From Cryptocoryne crispatula var. balansae (lineage: Eukaryota > Streptophyta > Magnoliopsida > Alismatales > Araceae), in NCBI GenBank assembly GCA_036172225.1, contig CM069919.1, forward strand, positions 25,421,971 through 25,485,970: DNA of 64,000 bases, read 5' to 3'. The notes under the pieces are model-generated. The model had not been told where the DNA came from. It was given only the letters and a program-made list of their open reading frames with translations, and did no database searches. Made by a program: the position numbers and the translations under genes. Below, piece by piece: positions 56,332-64,000 of the stretch. Positions within the stretch are counted from its first letter, which is position 1, and each line of letters begins with the position of its first letter.

Positions 56332-56739
56332 ATGATTAGGATAGAAAGACCCCTCAATAAAGAAGTAACAGAATATTTATTCAAAGATTATAAAATTTAT
56401 GTTATCAAATATGATAAAAAAGTAGAATGGCTAGAAAAATCAAAAATAAGTTTTACATTATTATCCAACAAAAACGTAACTTTACAACCTACAGAAAGAA
56501 AAATATTATATACTAGTTTAGGATTTATGATACCAGAAGAATTTTACGGTATAATAAAAGGAAAAAATAGATGGCTAAAAAACGTAGACTTGCAAATTAT
56601 AGAAGGAACCATAAAATCTACATGTAATGGAGAAATAACAATTATAATTAAAAGTTTTGAAAAAACTTCAATCATTAGAATTAAAAAGAGAAATAAACTA
56701 GCAGATCTTATAAGAAATAAAATTTACAATTTCATTTAA
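56332..56739 (+). CDS. Viral dUTPase-like domain, apparently catalytically dead
   Basis: The 135-residue open frame has the order of a trimeric dUTPase in its second half: LQPTERKILYTSLGFMIPE (strand before motif 2), YGIIKGKN where active enzymes have a G-R-S-S, EGTIKSTCNGEITIII where active enzymes have G-x-I-D-x-x-Y-x-G-E, and IKKRNKLADLI near the end for the R-I-A-Q motif. The Asp and Tyr of motif 3 and the Ser-Ser of motif 2 are absent, so the fold may be kept without the activity. The frame has no stop of its own until TAA at 56737-56739, which overlaps the next start. The methionine at 56332 is probably internal to a longer ancestral protein. The assignment rests on motif order, not on a search. 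Confidence 0.6.
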   Translation: MIRIERPLNKEVTEYLFKDYKIYVIKYDKKVEWLEKSKISFTLLSNKNVTLQPTERKILYTSLGFMIPEEFYGIIKGKNRWLKNVDLQIIEGTIKSTCNGEITIIIKSFEKTSIIRIKKRNKLADLIRNKIYNFI

Positions 56740-57479
56740 TGGAGATAATAACACGACAGATAAATAGAATATGTATTAAAATCAAATTAGAAAATGGGCA
56801 AAACTATAACTTATTTCATATACTAGACTCAGGAGCCACAAAAAGTATTGTAGAAGAAAAATTTTGGCCTATAACTAAAAATGAAGAACTAAAAGAACCA
56901 CAATTGTTTAACGGATTAGTCGGAAACACCAACTCTAACAAAATATCAAGAAATGTATCTATATATATTCTAGACAAGGATGAAATTGAAGAAGAATTTG
57001 TCATTCCTGAAGTATATATAATAAAAGAAGGATTAGGAAATAGGATCCTAGGTAACAATTTCATAAACAAATATTCACCTATTTCAATCGATAAAATGAT
57101 TAACACTTTTACTAAAAATAATAAAAATTTACTAGTACCTCGATACTTTATGGTACCAAAGATTTTTAAATTTCCAATAAACACATCGAAAGAAAGTTTT
57201 CAAGACATATATATAAATAGTTTAACTGAACTATTCTCAAAAAACCCTGTAAAATTATTCGATAGAAACCCAAGATATTGCAAAATAGAACTTATGCCAG
57301 AACATAAAGGGAAAAATTTAAAGACAAAACTGTTAGTTTATTTTAAAGAAGATGTACTAGAATTCCAAAAACAAATTACAGAATTAAAACAAATGAATCT
57401 AATCCAAACAAGTAGAATATCTCGCCTTCATGGTAAGAAATCACTCAGAACAAAAAAAGAGGAAAGGCAAGAATGGTAA
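56739..57479 (+). pseudogene. Viral protease 2 and start of the reverse transcriptase
   Basis: Starts ATG at 56739, sharing a base with the upstream stop (TAATG). LDSGATKSIVEEKF (Asp codon at 56826) is a second retropepsin active site, with GLGNRILGNNFINKYSPI about 80 residues later as its conserved I-L-G partner. From about 57270, CKIELMPEHKGK leads to QKQITELKQMNLIQTS, the usual beginning of a caulimovirid RT. The RT frame shifts near 57420, so the last 20 residues here are out of frame. This gene would encode protease-RT-RNase H, the replication protein. Confidence 0.75.
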
Positions 57480-57905
57480 TAAATTATAAAAAAATAAATA
57501 AACATACAAAATTCGATGGTTTCTAAAAACCTAGCCATGATAGTATCCTAAAAAAATTATAAAACAAAAAATGGTTCAGTAAATTTGATGCCAAATCAAG
57601 TTTTTGGCAAATTAAATTAGAAGACTAAGTATCTAAAGAATTAAGTTCTTTTTCTACACCTTATGAATATCCCGATTGGAATGTAATGCCATTCGGAATA
57701 AAAAATGCTCCACAAATCTTTCAAAAATGGATGAACTCAATCTTTAAAGACTATAACGACTTTATTATAGTTTATATAGATGACATATTAGTATTCTCTG
57801 ATGATTATAACCAACATAAATATCATCTACAAATAACAAAAGAAATTCTCATAAAAAATGGTATAATTTTGTCCCCCCAAAAAATTGAACTTTGTAAAAA
57901 AAATA
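57420..57905 (+). pseudogene. Viral reverse transcriptase core, frameshifted
   Basis: After the frame change near 57420 the RT reads on with MVINYKKINKHTKFDG, KWFSKFDAKSSFWQIKL, MPFGIKNAPQIFQKWMN and VYIDDILVFS (YIDD at 57773-57784, catalytic aspartates intact). Stops occur near 57523, 57560 and 57627. A second frame change lies in a run of A at about 57895-57902. Plant pararetroviral RTs use pregenomic RNA as template in cytoplasmic particles. Confidence 0.88.
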
Positions 57906-58632
57906 GAATATCTAGGGAAAACCATTGATCAAGACTCTATAGAACTTCAAAGTCATATTATAAGTAAAATTAAAGAATTTCCCGATACCTTTACAACACT
58001 AAAACAATTACAGAGCTTTATAAGAATTTTAAATTACAGAAGGAAATATATTCCTAGACTAAGTGAATTAACAAAAAATTACAAGAAAAAATCAACTCTG
58101 AAAATAGAAAGTATAAAAAAGAAACTGATAAAATTGTTTCACGATGGGAACAGATAAAATAAAAATTACACTCTCTCCAAAAGAAGACAAAGAAATCAAA
58201 TATATTAAATCTATAATTACAAAGATCCCGAAAACAATCATACCCAAAGAAACAGATAAATTAGTATTATCAACAGATGCTAGTCAACTATACTGGGCAG
58301 TTGTTTTAACCGTAGAAAAAGATGTAGTTGGATAAAATTCAGGAAAATTCTTTAAACCCGAAATAAATTATTCTACATATGAAAAAGAATTTTTAGCTAT
58401 ATTAAAAACTATTAAAAGTTTTAAATATTGGTTACTACCAACCATCTTTTGAATTAATACCGATAACAAAGGATTATATCATTACATTAAAAATCGAAAA
58501 GAAGATCAAAATAGTAGAAGAGTACGTTGGCTAATGCAGTTGGAAGACTTTAGTTACTCAATACATTTTTTACCAGGACATCAAAATATAGTTGCTGACT
58601 ATTTATCTCGACCTTTTCAGAATGAAGAATAA
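57885..58632 (+). pseudogene. Viral RT thumb and RNase H, frameshifted
   Basis: Continues with KKIEYLGKTIDQDSIEL and LKQLQSFIRILNYRRKYIPRL (thumb/connection). RNase H follows: LVLSTDASQLYWAVVL, INYSTYEKEFLAILKTIKSFKYWL, an INTDNK block and YSIHFLPGHQNIVADYLSR (57990-58615). These are the D-E-D-H positions of caulimovirid RNase H. Stops lie near 58333 and 58450. It ends with a stop at 58630-58632, and there is no integrase, which separates it from the gypsy elements of this window. Confidence 0.88.
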
Positions 58633-59391
58633 TTTCTTTCAAGCAGCCACGAAGAAAAAAGAAGCATCCTCCTTAAGAAATATTTCTGGACTACAAGTAG
58701 AAAAGTCCGCCAAAATATTCCAGAAACATCAAAAAATATATCTGCAATACCATCGTACATTACTCCTATTAATAAAAGAGAACCAAAAATAAATATAAAT
58801 TTTTTAGAAGGAAATATTATAATAGACATGGCAAAAACACAAAATCAACATGTCACACATCAAATAACTCAAGCTAGAAGCTTCTATCGAAGCAACAATA
58901 ACATGAGTAAGAAAACTTATGAAAGTTTGAATAAAATATGAAAAAGTACTGGAGGTTTACAAAGTAATCCAAAATACATAACATCTATAAGAAATATGGA
59001 AGAATATCTTCTTGTTTTGGAAGAAAATTCTAAATATAATCAAAACGTAATAATCAACTTTGAAAATCAAATAATGGAATTAAAACAACAAAACTTGATA
59101 GAACGAAGCAATTACATCAATATTTTCAACAATCATATGCCTTCGTTCCTCAAGAAAAATATTAATCAAGAAGAACATGAAGAACAACTTAATATTATAA
59201 ATTGTCCAGAAAACATTGCTATGTTTTCTAGAATTTTGGAAAGAGCAAAAAGAATAGCTCTCTACAAATATATAAATAAAAATCTCCCATCAGAAATAAA
59301 AGAAATAATTGATGATAAAATATGTGATAACCAAATTCTAACACTCATGATGGAATATGGAGATTGTATAACCAAAAATAATGACAAATAA
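58592..59391 (+). pseudogene. Viral downstream frame A, unknown, coiled-coil-like
   Basis: Overlapping the RNase H end, short frames run to 58830 and then an in-phase reading continues through NMSKKTYESLNKI, a stop near 58940, MEEYLLVLEENSKYNQNVII (58996), and ENQIMELKQQNLIERSNYIN, to a stop at 59389-59391. The segment 58996-59391 is rich in Lys, Glu, Asn and Ile, with heptad-like spacing. It could be a small structural or virion-associated protein such as occurs downstream or upstream in other genera, but I recognise no family motif. Confidence 0.45.
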
Positions 59392-59399
59392 AGAATAAC

Positions 59400-59904
59400 T
59401 CTAGTTCATCATGAGATAGATGATCGATGAATATATGCCCTAGAGAAAGGCATATTAAATAAAATAATAGTAACCAGACTACAAATAAATAACTTAAAGT
59501 TCCCCATGATAATTAAGACAATAGTTTAATGGATCCCATGGTTAATACAAGTTTTTGAAATAGATATAACCGCCACCTTTCAAGAAATAACTATTGGAAA
59601 TATTTTTCCCTCAATCCAAATATGGAGAATACGCCCACAATACTCATATGACATCAATTACAAAGAACTTGATGGCATGTTTACTGAAGAAAATGAACAA
59701 CTCAAAAATATTAGAGAAATGAAAAATGAGAGCAAATGGCCAATAACAGTCCCAAGCTGGACAGATGGAAGGATCATAATTCAAGACAAAGGGAATTTAG
59801 TTCATAGAAGCTATCATAACCAGGGACCTGGCTTTCAACAACAGCTGGACATCAATATTCTTAGGCCAAAGACAAAGACACTCTGGCAAGATATGATTCT
59901 TTGA
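59400..59904 (+). pseudogene. Viral downstream frame B, unknown
   Basis: Plus-strand reading shows KGILNKIIVTRLQINNLKFP, then YSYDINYKELDGMFTEENEQ and WPITVPSWTDGRIIIQDKGN, ending at 59902-59904. Stops near 59430 and 59529 break the beginning. No domain was recognised. The position after RT-RNase H and just before the promoter matches the place of the last gene in several caulimovirid genomes. Confidence 0.45.
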
Positions 59905-60228
59905 TGGGCAGACGAAATGGATGCCATGGAGCAAGAATAAAAGTATCAACTTAGTACAATAATTGTGTACTTTTGTTTTGTGTCGTCTTGTGTAAAGACT
60001 AACAAGGGGCATAAATCAATGGACGATGGGGCCCAAAGATGCACCCGCTTTGATAAATACAACCTTTACAGTCTAGTCAATCTAGTCTAATGAACTGTAA
60101 TAGATTCGATCTGAACCTCGGGGAGCCGATCAAATAACTTTTGCAAAACCACGGGCGCACCTGGTTTCCAGCCCATGGTTTTCGGATTTCAAAGACATTA
60201 GAGTCCGTAATAGTGTGGGTTCGAGTCC
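59905..60228 (+). promoter_or_regulatory. Viral intergenic region upstream of the promoter
   Basis: About 320 bp without a frame, more G+C-rich than the viral genes. It ends at the TATA box and would hold the enhancer of the pregenomic RNA promoter. I see no as-1-type TGACG tandem element. Confidence 0.55.
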
Positions 60229-60237
60229 TATATAAGG
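60229..60237 (+). promoter_or_regulatory. Viral pregenomic RNA TATA box
   Basis: TATATAAGG at 60229-60237 has the form of caulimovirid major promoters. It is followed about 30 bp later by TGCCTTAGGAAGGCACTTGTAAGC, a likely transcript start with a small hairpin (GCCTTAGGAAGGC). Confidence 0.75.
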
Positions 60238-60264
60238 ACTTATATGTCTGCCTTAGGAAGGCAC

Positions 60265-60395
60265 TTGTAAGCTTCGATAGTAAGAATATTTCTCAGTGTG
60301 ATCCTTGAGTGTCTACTATTCTCTTTCTAAGCTCTCGACGCTCCTTCCGCCGCTCTCCGCCGCTCACGTTCTTCTGCTTCTGCTCACGCTGTTGT
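60265..60395 (+). other. Viral leader, part 1
   Basis: Leader sequence from the transcript start to the LTR insertion. It is rich in CTC and CGCCGCTC words and has no frame. It resumes after the insertion at 62638. Confidence 0.6.
60391..60395. repeat. Left target-site duplication GTTGT (one mismatch)
   Basis: GTTGT before the LTR corresponds to GATGT at 62638-62642, a 4-of-5 match. Confidence 0.55.
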
Positions 60396-62637
60396 TGACT
60401 CCGAAAACGGGTTCTGGATCAGCGCCTAAAGAGAAGGTGAAAGATAGAATAGGGAGAAGGGAGTGAATCGGAAAACACTCGGAAAGCGATAAAAAGTCCT
60501 CACCTCGGTCCCACACTCACATTGATCCCCAAACTTTCATCTAACGGTGTCGCTCGAGCACCGGAGACAGTTCGGGTCATGTGGGAGGATAGTGAGGAGG
60601 AGATGAACTTAGAACATGAATAAAAAAGTGGTCGCTAGGAATCGTGGGCTCCGCTTTATGTAATAAAAGACAAGATTAAGTTGAATTGACCGTGTGTACC
60701 TTAGCGCGGGAGAGAGTGTGTGAGTTCAACCTTCTTCCTCTTCAGCCGGTCGATGAGGGAGAGTTCAACTGATGCTAACTTGATGTATTTGTGCAACTAT
60801 AAGACAATAAGACAAGAAAACAAGTGAAGAAGGATTAGAACTGAGTGAAGTGTAGTAACTTGTAAAAACAATAACATAAACAACAACTGAAAACAAACTC
60901 ACCGGATTCGGGGTTAGCCTTAACCCTTTTTTTTTAGTTTTTTATGATATAAGAAATGATGAAAAATAGAATAAAATGATGCTTAAATATGAATTAAATG
61001 ATATGAATGAAGAGTTAGCAAAGAGAATATGAATGGTTAAAGACAACACAACCTAGGCAAAGTGGCAATTGGGTTGGACAGATTCAATGTAAACTGCGCG
61101 GCTCTAATGCAGAGACCGTAACGAACAACACTAATGTCAAAATAAAGTGATGTTTGTTTAAAAATAAAGATGACTCACCGAGGGTGGTTTGATATGAAGA
61201 CAAGTTTTCTTGAATGTTATGATAAGTAATCTGAATTTACCTGATAAGTCGGATCTTAGACAGTGAAGTTCTGGAAACTCCCAACACAATGTCGATGTAG
61301 AATGTGCTATGGGCACCACAAATATATGAATTGAATGATTCTTATTGTAAATAAAATAGGACTCACCGGGGAAAATTTTCTATGAAGAATGTATAGGCTG
61401 AATCCACCATTAAATATACTGAAATTGACTGAGAAAATGATGACTTAGAAGAGAAGACTTCGGATCTGTTTGTGCAGTGCTGGTGTTGAAGCCGTAACAA
61501 GCCAAGGGAATGTCAGAATTGATATCCTTTTGTTGGAGATGAAATATATCTTGATGAAGCACACTTCTTTTGAAGGAAGTCAGGCCGAAAAATGACTAGA
61601 AAGATCTGTAGAAGCCAATGATTAGCAGTGCAGCACGTCGGAGCATAGACTGGCTTCTTTCTCAATTTGGGACGATCTCCAGGCACCGGGACGAAGAGAG
61701 GACGATTTGGGGAGGTTGGGATGAGCCAAGGGTGGCTGGAGGATGAAGATAAAAGTTCTGGAGGATAGGGATGCCCCTCTTAGGTCGTTCATATGAGTCT
61801 CCCTTTATAGAGGATAAAAAACAGATCAAAAAATAACAAGTTTTGATACATCCGATCATAGATTGGATTTCCTCCATTTAATGTTGCTAATTTTCATCCT
61901 GAGGCATCTAAAAGCTTACCCAAATGATTGATAGGGATTGTAAACCGTGGATCACCTTCCCCATGTTCAAAATATGTCTCCACTTGAAGAGGAAATAAAT
62001 CTGGTGTAAAAATAGCAAGTTTTGATGTATAAGACAACAAGTTGGATTGCCATCATTTGATGAAGCTAATTTCGACCATGAAGCTTCCAGATACTATACC
62101 AAGTAATATGGAGGAGGAAAAAGGAAGGTAAGGTCATGAATTGGTCAAATATGTGCCCAATGGGCTGGTCTTGCATGCAATTGGGCTTGATCGGTGCTGC
62201 GTGCGGACAGAACTGCATGTCTGACTTCTAAAAGGCGTTGCAGACAAATGGTAGATCAGAATTGAATGCCGTTTATTGCATTGAAAAGAGGACTCATAGA
62301 GTAAGATTATTTATGTTGAAGACTTATTCATTGGACGTTCACATAATCCTATGAAAAATTTTAAAGTAAAGGATATGCTGGGAAAAGTATAATTTGGCAC
62401 GCAACCAAGCGGCGCAACCTTGGTGCAAAGACCACCAAGAGCAACATGGAAGTTAGAATGGGTTCTCATTTGGGAATAATGAATTTGATTAGAGATCAAA
62501 AACTCTTTCTCATATTTTTAGTGAACTCCTTGGTTCATCCAAACGGATCGTTCAACTTGATTTTGATGGTCTAAAAGAGATGTTGCAAATGGAATAAGAG
62601 TTTAAGCCCCAAATAAGGCCAAATTGGCGTGTCTACA
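60396..62637 (-). mobile_element. Solo LTR (family B-like) inserted in the viral leader
   Basis: On the minus strand it starts TGTAGACACGCCAATTTGG at 62637 and ends GTTTTCGGAGTCA at 60396, giving 2,242 bp with TG...CA ends. The start is like 47267 (minus) and 40605 (plus). The end region (CGCTAAGGTACACACGGTCAA, TCAATGTGAGTGTGGG) matches 42340-42540 of gypsy element 2's LTR. It has TATA-like CTCTATAAAGGG near 61805 (minus). No interior is present. Viral leader lies on both sides, and the flanking 5 bp agree at four of five positions. Confidence 0.8.
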
Positions 62638-62711
62638 GATGTGTCTGTGAACGCTGCTGCTACTACACTTCTACGTCCTCTTTAAATTTTTTTATTGGAC
62701 GCTTGGTAAAT
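62638..62711 (+). other. Viral leader, part 2
   Basis: Resumes after the solo LTR with a GCTGCTGCTAC-type sequence like the CGCTGTTGTTG before it, and leads directly into the primer site. Confidence 0.6.
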
Positions 62712-62723
62712 TGGTATCAGAGC
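62712..62723 (+). promoter_or_regulatory. Viral primer-binding site, initiator tRNA-Met
   Basis: TGGTATCAGAGC (62712-62723), followed by AAGG, is complementary to the 3' end of plant initiator methionine tRNA. All caulimovirids use such a site to begin minus-strand DNA. No LTR end precedes it here, unlike the TRIM and copia primer sites in this window, which supports a viral origin. Confidence 0.9.
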
Positions 62724-62909
62724 AAGGTTTGTTTTACGTGTTTTACATTATTTTTTGTTTCAACTGGTATCATCTTATCTTCATAACGTTCTTTAAAAGT
62801 TATTGCTTTGGTGAGTAGTATTGATATTCTTCAGTGAGAAGTATACATTGCTCTGAGTATTGAGCTCAAGGGGAATATATGAAAAAGATCAAGAATATCC
62901 AGAGTGATA

Positions 62910-63590
62910 ATGGCTATCGAACGAAATAAAGATCTCTGTTTAGATAGTAATCCGTGTATTAGTCAGGATAGTTATCAGCATATAATACATAATAAAGAAG
63001 TTACAAGTGATATAAAACAAAATTTTCAAAATATATTTAATCAGCAAAACACCATAATAGATTATGGAGTTAACTCGTATAAAATACTCAAATCAATTAA
63101 AAATAAAATAAATATAACAAAAGTAACAACTCTTGTTCCGCATCAATCTTCCCTTAAATATAATTATAACAAAACACAAACTTTTACTTTTAACTATAAA
63201 GATATATTTAAAAAGTAATATAATGAACAAGAAACAATAAAAGTTTGTTTAGAATCAGAATTTCAATGATTCTTAGAATATAAAGCACATCTAAAAAACA
63301 AAATAGATAATTATACGATGAATCTAGAATTAAGAATTTTAAATGAAAATCAACAATATTATGAACAAAATTATGATACCTTTAAACAATATAATTTTGC
63401 ACCAGACTTCGAAATAATGTCTTAATCTTCTAAAGAATCAACAGAAGAAGAATTTAACTTTGAAAAAAACAAGATAAACACAGCTGAAGAAATAATAGAA
63501 AATTTGTCAACTGTTGAACAAGGAGAATCATCCAGAGCCCAAGTCTCATCTCCTAGTCAACAAATTCCTAGAACCTAGACATACGGAAAG
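62910..63590 (+). pseudogene. Viral first coding frame after the leader, broken
   Basis: The first good start after the primer site is ATG at 62910 (context AATGG). The frame holds CLDSNPCISQDSYQHII, SDIKQNFQNIFNQQNTIIDY and YNYNKTQTFTFNYKDIF, a stop near 63217, then NEQETIKVCLESEFQ and an acidic stretch ESTEEEFNFEKNK. It ends in a Ser/Pro/Gln-rich linker. I do not recognise a movement-protein core. It may be the N-terminal part of the capsid polyprotein or a separate small gene. Confidence 0.5.
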
Positions 63591-64000
63591 AGACCTGCAA
63601 CTTGGGGACCAAGTGGATATTATAGTTGGAACGATTATAACATTCGCACGGAGCCCAAAAGACCTAAAAATCCTTGGTGGGGAAAATATAAAATTACCAC
63701 AAGAAAATAATACACCAACTCCCGAAGATAATTATTTTAATATTGGCACTATTTCAGTTCAAAATAGAGCAGACTATATAATACAATGGTGCCATTCCAT
63801 ATTTTCTTTACAATTTCTTTACCCAAATCTAACTGTAGCAAACTTAATATACTTCATAGTCAATAAAATGTGAGGTAGTGCAGCATATGCACTATGAACA
63901 AGAAATCTTTAAGGAAATAAGAGAATAATCTTCTTTTGAAAATGCTTTAATGCAATTACAATTCGTTCTATTACAATTTTTTACTTCATCGACTATATCA
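63590..64000 (+). pseudogene. Viral capsid-like region, leaves the window
   Basis: Segments YGKRPATWGPSGYYSWNDYN (63581-63640) and, after a frame change near 63680, YFNIGTISVQNRADYIIQWC, PNLTVANLIYFIVNKM, a stop, and GSAAYALYEQ resemble the start of the capsid core of reverse-transcribing plant viruses (an L-x-x-I/L...W...M/F pattern followed by a helical segment and G-x-A/V-x-x-W). The Cys-Cys zinc knuckle would lie beyond the window end. Weak but consistent with its position before a protease gene in the viral order. Confidence 0.4.

Larger units (their letters stand above)
55640..64000 (+). mobile_element. Endogenous pararetrovirus (Caulimoviridae-like), plus strand, defective
   Basis: A-rich plus-strand coding DNA carries protease, a dUTPase-like domain, protease, RT (YIDD) and RNase H without an integrase. 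It is followed by two unidentified frames, a TATATAAGG promoter, a leader, a TGGTATCAGAGC primer site, and the start of a new coding unit that leaves the window. No LTRs flank it. Read along a circular viral genome, the order 3' genes, intergenic region, 5' genes is continuous, so the insert spans the viral origin or contains tandem units. Frameshifts, stops and a solo LTR in the leader show that it is inactive. The genus cannot be assigned from sight. Confidence 0.85.

Noticed and set aside
56816..57184. 122-codon minus-strand frame in the viral region
   Set aside because: It is the complement of the second protease, and the A-rich coding strand yields stop-poor antisense.
62712..62723. Primer site as belonging to an LTR retrotransposon ending at 62637
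   Set aside because: The gap of 74 bp, the opposite (minus) orientation of that LTR, and viral leader sequence on both sides point to the virus.
1..64000. tRNA, rRNA or other structural RNA genes
   Set aside because: No cloverleaf with A- and B-box signals or rRNA-like block was noticed by eye; the tRNA-like words present are primer-binding sites. A tRNAscan or Infernal run would be decisive.

Overview
This is nuclear DNA of a flowering plant, probably one with a large, repeat-rich genome. The evidence is nested LTR retrotransposons of plant lineages, a TRIM element, hAT-type DNA transposons, an endogenous plant pararetrovirus and one host exon. I cannot name the species. There is no bacterial, plastid or CRISPR content. 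Almost every open frame is a broken piece of a mobile element or a chance frame.

Layout. 1-1204: a duplicated flank interrupted by a 1,078-bp hAT-type element (119-1196) with an 8-bp target duplication. It appears to have captured 5' ends of host genes, including a plastid-transit-like exon. 2080-6485: a non-autonomous LTR retrotransposon with GAAGA on both sides; its left LTR holds a roughly 480-bp GATCGG-rich insertion. 6491-11480: old repeats, a LINE remnant (minus strand) and low-complexity DNA. 13983-14214: the last exon of a nuclear gene for organellar ribosomal protein S16, the only clear host coding sequence. 14700-17815: A+T-rich DNA with retroelement fragments.

17840-39650 is a decayed Ty3/gypsy element of the TAT type (gag, protease, RT, two RNase H domains, integrase). 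It is split by a structurally complete Ty1/copia element on the minus strand (20200-29233, target duplication GCATT) and by a solo LTR inside its RT (33749-35202, target duplication AATAC). A second, truncated TAT element occupies 40605-46540, followed by fragments of two related LTR families to about 49105. A TRIM element with target duplication CCCGA is at 50176-50497, followed by tandem duplications to 51755 and MITE-like DNA.

55640-64000 is an endogenous Caulimoviridae-like pararetrovirus on the plus strand. From left to right: an aspartic protease, a dUTPase-like domain without catalytic residues, a second aspartic protease, RT with YIDD, RNase H, two unidentified reading frames, a TATA promoter, a leader, a tRNA-Met primer site, and the start of another coding unit that runs off the window. 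A 2.2-kb solo LTR (60396-62637) splits the viral leader between promoter and primer site. There is no integrase. Frameshifts and stops make the copy defective. The protease/dUTPase-like/protease order and the downstream frames are the least familiar part of the window.
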